DNA of 9,168 bases. Source: JAGGAG01 sp964638035. Lineage in GTDB: Bacteria; Gemmatimonadota; Gemmatimonadetes; Gemmatimonadales; GWC2-71-9. Below are positions 5,745 through 9,168 of this stretch, in pieces. The stretch's first letter is position 1; every line of letters starts with the position of its first letter. Both the position numbers and the translations under genes were made by a program. The notes below the pieces were generated by a model that saw only the letters and a list, made by a program, of their open reading frames with translations, was not told the origin of the DNA and ran no database searches. Location of the stretch: positions 1 to 9,168 of the forward strand of contig CAZWXD010000045.1 of the NCBI GenBank assembly GCA_964638035.1. The letters run 5' to 3'.

Positions 5745-7322
5745 ATGGCCTCCGAGACCCTGCTCCGCCCTGGTGAACTGAAGGAAGTCCTCCTCAAGGA
5801 AATTGCCGCTGCCGACCTCACGACGGTGCAGGATGCCGAAGTGGGCACGGTGCTCACCGTCGCAGACGGTGTGGCCCGGATCTACGGCCTCAAGTCGGCG
5901 ATGTCCTACGAGATGCTCGAGATCACCTCGGCGGAGACGGGCGAGGTGGTCACCGCCCTCGTGCTCAACCTCGAGGAGGACTCGGTCGGCGCCGCCGTGA
6001 TCGGCGACTACCTGGTCCTCAAGGAAGGCGACGAGGTCCGCCGCACCGGGCGCCTCCTCGAGATTCCCGCCGGCCCGGAGATGCTGGGCCGGGTGGTGAA
6101 CCCGCTGGGACAGCCGATCGACGGCCGCGGCGCCATCAAGGCGAAGACCTCGCGCCCGGTGGAGATCATTGCCCCCGGCATCATCGTGCGGCAGCCGGTG
6201 AACGAGCCGCTGCAGACCGGCATCAAGGCCATCGACGCGATGATCCCGATCGGCCGCGGCCAGCGCGAGTTGATCATCGGCGACCGCGGCACCGGCAAGA
6301 CGGCAATTGCGATCGACACGATCATCAACCAGAAGGGCACCGGCGTCATCTGCGTGTACGTGGCGATCGGGCAGAAGCAGTCCACGGTGGCGTCGGTGGT
6401 GGAGAAGCTCCGGCAGGCAGGGGCGCTCGAGTACACCATCATCGTGACGGCCTCGGCGTCCGAGTCGGCGCCCTTGCAGTTCCTGGCTCCCTACGCCGGC
6501 TGTGCCCTGGCCGAGTACTTCATGTACGAGGAAGGGAAGGCCACGCTCTGCGTGTACGACGACCTCTCCAAGCAGGCGGTCGCGTACCGCCAGCTGTCGC
6601 TGGTGCTGCGGCGCCCGCCGGGTCGCGAGGCCTACCCGGGTGACGTCTTCTACATCCACAGCCGGCTCCTCGAGCGTGCGGCCAAGATTTCCACCGACGC
6701 CGGGAAGACCAGGGCCGACCCGCGCATCAAGGTGCCGGGTGGCTCGCTCACCGCACTCCCCATCATCGAGACCCAGGCGGGCGACGTCTCGGCGTACATC
6801 CCGACCAACGTCATTTCCATCACCGACGGACAGATCTTCCTCACCACCGACCTGTTCTACGCCAACGTCCGCCCCGCGGTGGACGTGGGCATCAGCGTGA
6901 GCCGCGTGGGCGGCAACGCGCAGATCAAGGCGATGAAGCAGGTGGCTGGCCCGCTCCGGCTCTCGCTGGCCCAGTTCCGCGAGCTCGAGGCCTTTGCCCA
7001 GTTCGGCTCCGACCTCGATGCGGCCACCCAGCGGCAGCTGAACCGCGGCGCCCGGCTGGTCGAGATCCTGAAGCAGCCGCAGTACCAGCCCGTGCCGGTC
7101 GAGAAGCAGGTGGCGATCATCTACGCCACCACCAACGGCTTCCTGGACGACGTCGCCGTGAACCAGGTGCGCAAGTGGGAGAAGGACTTCATCGCCAGCC
7201 TCGAGGCGGTGCACCCGGACATCCTGTCCGACATCAGGACGAAGCGGACGCTGGACGACGCGCTCACGGCGCGGCTCAAGGCGGCTGTCGAGGCCTTCAA
7301 GCCCAAGTTCGTCGCGGGCTGA
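5745..7322 (+). CDS. atpA: F1F0 ATP synthase alpha subunit
   Basis: This 525-aa non-catalytic nucleotide-binding subunit alternates with beta in the F1 hexamer at the inner membrane. It has the usual beta-barrel start, Walker A GDRGTGKT (179-186), DD at 272-273 in LCVYDDLSKQA, the RRPPGREAYPGDVFYIHSRLLER block, and the arginine finger R387 in SVSRVGGNAQ, which completes the catalytic site of beta. Walker A has glycine at 182, where many alpha subunits have glutamine (GDRQTGKT). An in-frame TTG at 5715 would add ten residues, but MASETLLRPGELKEV from the ATG at 5745 matches the family's start. No Shine-Dalgarno is evident. No atpH lies upstream, so it begins its own transcription unit. Confidence 0.97.
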   Translation: MASETLLRPGELKEVLLKEIAAADLTTVQDAEVGTVLTVADGVARIYGLKSAMSYEMLEITSAETGEVVTALVLNLEEDSVGAAVIGDYLVLKEGDEVRRTGRLLEIPAGPEMLGRVVNPLGQPIDGRGAIKAKTSRPVEIIAPGIIVRQPVNEPLQTGIKAIDAMIPIGRGQRELIIGDRGTGKTAIAIDTIINQKGTGVICVYVAIGQKQSTVASVVEKLRQAGALEYTIIVTASASESAPLQFLAPYAGCALAEYFMYEEGKATLCVYDDLSKQAVAYRQLSLVLRRPPGREAYPGDVFYIHSRLLERAAKISTDAGKTRADPRIKVPGGSLTALPIIETQAGDVSAYIPTNVISITDGQIFLTTDLFYANVRPAVDVGISVSRVGGNAQIKAMKQVAGPLRLSLAQFRELEAFAQFGSDLDAATQRQLNRGARLVEILKQPQYQPVPVEKQVAIIYATTNGFLDDVAVNQVRKWEKDFIASLEAVHPDILSDIRTKRTLDDALTARLKAAVEAFKPKFVAG

Positions 7323-7328
7323 GGCACC

Positions 7329-8231
7329 ATGGCCAAGGCGAGCCGCGCGCTGCTCCGGCGGATCCGCTCCGTCCAGAACACGCGCAAGATCACCAAGACG
7401 ATGGAACTGGTGTCCACGTCGAAGCTGCGGCGTGCGACCGACCGGGTGAGCGCGGCCCGGCCCTACGCCGAGGCGCTGGGCGAGGTGCTGGGCGACCTGC
7501 TCTCCCCGGCCCTGGTCGAACGCTTTCCCCTGTTGCGGCAGCCGCCGCCGCCCTCGAAGGGTGGCCCGGCGCTGGCGGCGGTCATCCTCGTCACGTCGAA
7601 CCGCGGCCTGTGTGGTGCGTTCAACGCGAACCTCATCAAGGAAGCGCGCCGGCGCATCGCGGCGCTCGAGGGTGAGGGCTACACCGTCGACCTGCACACC
7701 ATTGGCAAGAAGGGCGGGGCGTTCTTCCGCTTCCTGAAGCGGAAGGCGGCGAGCGACCGGGTGGACATCGGTGACAAGCCGACGGCCGCACACGCCGACG
7801 AGATCGCCGAACCGCTCATCGCCGCGTTCGTGGCCGGCCAGTTGGGACGGGTCGAGATGGTGCACGCGAAGTACAACTCGGCACTCTCCACCCCGCCGGT
7901 GGCCACGCAGGTGCTGCCGGTGGAGGCGCCGGGACAAGCAGCGGCGGGAGCCGCGGCAAGCAAGCGGCAACGGGACTACCTGCTGGCGCCGAACGCCGAG
8001 GCCATCCTCACGGAGCTGCTGCCGCTCTACGTGCGCAACGCCATCTACCGCGGGCTCGTGGAAACGGCGGCGGGTGAGCATGGGGCCCGGCGCACGGCCA
8101 TGAAGAGCGCCACCGACAATGCCCAGGAACTGCTCGGCCTCCTCCGGCGGACGTACAACCGCCAGCGGCAGGCCGGGATCACGCAGGAGATCTCCGAGAT
8201 CGTCGGAGGAGCGGCGGCGCTGGAGGGGTGA
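7329..8231 (+). CDS. atpG: F1F0 ATP synthase gamma subunit
   Basis: This 300-aa central rotor shaft of F1 couples proton-driven rotation to ATP synthesis. The N-terminal coil RALLRRIRSVQNTRKITKTMELVSTSKLRRA and the C-terminal coil with TAMKSATDNAQELLGLL and NRQRQAGITQEISEIVGGA are strongly conserved. The middle has VILVTSNRGLCGAFNANL, the usual Rossmann-like start. An Ala/Gln-rich stretch (GQAAAGAAASKRQRDY) before the C-terminal coil makes it slightly longer than the roughly 287 aa of E. coli gamma. It starts six bases after the atpA stop. GAGG overlapping that stop (7321-7324) serves as ribosome-binding site, so coupled translation with atpA is likely. Confidence 0.97.
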   Translation: MAKASRALLRRIRSVQNTRKITKTMELVSTSKLRRATDRVSAARPYAEALGEVLGDLLSPALVERFPLLRQPPPPSKGGPALAAVILVTSNRGLCGAFNANLIKEARRRIAALEGEGYTVDLHTIGKKGGAFFRFLKRKAASDRVDIGDKPTAAHADEIAEPLIAAFVAGQLGRVEMVHAKYNSALSTPPVATQVLPVEAPGQAAAGAAASKRQRDYLLAPNAEAILTELLPLYVRNAIYRGLVETAAGEHGARRTAMKSATDNAQELLGLLRRTYNRQRQAGITQEISEIVGGAAALEG

Positions 8232-8240
8232 GGCCCGGGC

Positions 8241-8309
8241 GTCCGGACGTGAAGACGTTCGGACATTCGATGGAGCCGGACCGCCAGTACGCCAGAGTGA
8301 CCGAACGTC
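8241..8309 (+). other. atpG-atpD intergenic hairpins with degenerate octamers
   Basis: GTCCGGACGT (8241-8250) pairs with ACGTTCGGAC (8255-8264) over ten positions, one of them G-U, around the tetraloop GAAG. The same 3' arm can instead pair with a distant segment: GACGTTCGG (8254-8262) with CCGAACGTC (8301-8309), a perfect 9-bp match across 38 nt. The two folds exclude each other. The first part keeps an 8-nt period (GTCCGGAC, GTGAAGAC, GTTCGGAC), as if it were a decayed member of the octamer family at 72-114 and 2461-2577. No T-tract follows. Confidence 0.65.
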
Positions 8310-8323
8310 CTTGTGAGGAACAC

Positions 8324-9168
8324 ATGACAGCAGCAACGGCCGCCACGGGCAGCAAGCCCGGCAAGACCGACACGAAGGCCAATATCGGCACCATCACCCA
8401 GGTCATTGGTGCCGTGGTGGACGTGGAGTTCGCCCCCGAGCGACTCCCCGAGATCAACAGCGCCCTCCGGGTGCGGGACGCGAGTGGCCCGGCGCCGGTG
8501 GACCTGGTGCTCGAGGTGCAGCAGCACATCGGCCAGAACACCGTGCGCACGGTGGCGATGTCCAGCACCGATGGCCTCGTCCGCGGGATGAAGGTGGAGG
8601 ACCTGGGCGGTCCCATCACCGTCCCCGTGGGCAACGCGGCGCTCGGCCGCATCCTCAACGTGATCGGGGAGCCGGTGGACGGCGGGGCGCCGATCCCGGC
8701 CAGCAACGAGCGGTGGCCCATCCACCGTCACGTGCCCGAGTTCGTGGAGCTCGAGCCCAAGACCACCGTGTTCGAGACCGGCATCAAGGTCATCGACCTC
8801 ATCGCCCCGTTCGTGAAGGGCGGCAAGATCGGCCTCTTCGGCGGCGCGGGTGTCGGCAAGACGGTGATCATCCAGGAGCTCATCAACAACGTGCAGAAGG
8901 GCCACGGCGGCAAGTCGGTCTTCTGCGGCGTGGGGGAGCGGACCCGCGAGGGCAACGACCTCTACCTCGAGTTCAAGGAAGCCAACGTCCTCGACTCCGT
9001 GGCGCTCTGCTACGGCCAGATGAACGAGCCGCCGGGTGCACGACTCCGCGTGGGCCTCACCGGCCTCACCATCGCCGAGTACTTCCGTGACGTCGAGGGG
9101 CAGGACGTGCTCCTCTTCATCGACAACATCTTCCGCTTCACCCAGGCGGGCTCCGAGGTGTCGGCGCT
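8324..9168 (+). CDS. atpD: F1F0 ATP synthase beta subunit, 3' part cut off by window edge
   Basis: This is the catalytic subunit of F1. The window holds 281 codons out of an expected 470 to 490. An N-terminal extension of about 20 residues rich in Ala, Lys and Thr precedes the usual start, IGTITQVIGAVVDVEF. Walker A is GGAGVGKT (173-180). The catalytic glutamate is E205 in GVGERTREGND, and the Walker B aspartate is D267 in VLLFIDNIFRFTQAGSE. All key residues in the visible part are intact. The ATG at 8324 has a good ribosome-binding site, GAGGAA (8315-8320). The gap of 92 nt after atpG is filled by the hairpin region, so beta may be translated independently of gamma. atpC would be expected downstream. 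Confidence 0.97.
   Translation, partial: MTAATAATGSKPGKTDTKANIGTITQVIGAVVDVEFAPERLPEINSALRVRDASGPAPVDLVLEVQQHIGQNTVRTVAMSSTDGLVRGMKVEDLGGPITVPVGNAALGRILNVIGEPVDGGAPIPASNERWPIHRHVPEFVELEPKTTVFETGIKVIDLIAPFVKGGKIGLFGGAGVGKTVIIQELINNVQKGHGGKSVFCGVGERTREGNDLYLEFKEANVLDSVALCYGQMNEPPGARLRVGLTGLTIAEYFRDVEGQDVLLFIDNIFRFTQAGSEVSA

Noticed and set aside
5652..8336. 894-codon open frame on the minus strand, opposite atpA and atpG
   Set aside because: It lies antisense to two strongly conserved genes, its protein is rich in His, Arg, Gly and Asp without recognisable domains, and long antisense frames are expected in GC-rich genes.

Overview
The window is a GC-rich bacterial chromosome segment made almost entirely of housekeeping genes. 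Three tRNA genes lie on the minus strand at the left edge, and eight protein genes lie on the plus strand. The primary-type sigma factor lacks region 1.1 and has a region 2.4 reading KFISYAVWWIRQAI, like the Bacteroidota/FCB-group housekeeping sigma. Base composition is very GC-rich, the MlaD-like protein ends in an NPRKYLKVSVF tail, and octamer repeats fill some gaps. Together these suggest Gemmatimonadota or a relative. That is an inference; no 16S rRNA or other decisive marker is present.

Layout: (1) 1-359, minus strand: tRNA-Ala(GGC), tRNA-Gly(GCC) and an initiator tRNA-Met(CAT) cut by the window edge, with a GTCAGGAC-type octamer array between Gly and fMet. (2) 519-1649: RpoD/SigA-family sigma factor with a lysine/alanine-rich, histone-H1-like N-terminal tail. 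(3) 1699-4301: mlaE permease, mlaF ATPase and an MCE-domain mlaD-like gene, the core of a lipid transporter of the outer-membrane asymmetry type. The mlaE-mlaF gap is filled by an octamer array with inverted copies. (4) 4303-4803: a Nudix hydrolase, then 4807-5574: an AraC-type HTH regulator with a degenerate receiver-like N-terminus. Both are packed tightly behind mlaD. (5) 5575-5744: the atp promoter region, holding a perfect TGTGA-N6-TCACA palindrome. (6) 5745 to the end: atpA, atpG and the start of atpD, which encode the F1 subunits alpha, gamma and beta.

MlaE, MlaF and the MCE protein should form one inner-membrane complex that moves phospholipids between membranes; MlaA, MlaB and MlaC are not in the window. 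AtpA, AtpG and AtpD are parts of the F1 sector. atpH, which usually precedes atpA, is absent, so the ATP synthase genes are probably split between loci.

I see no new defence, mobile or biosynthetic system. The most unusual signals are regulatory or structural: a family of 8-bp tandem repeats at three intergenic sites, two of which end in inverted copies just before a start codon; a perfect CRP/FNR-like operator before atpA; two mutually exclusive hairpins between atpG and atpD; and the histone-like tail on the sigma factor.
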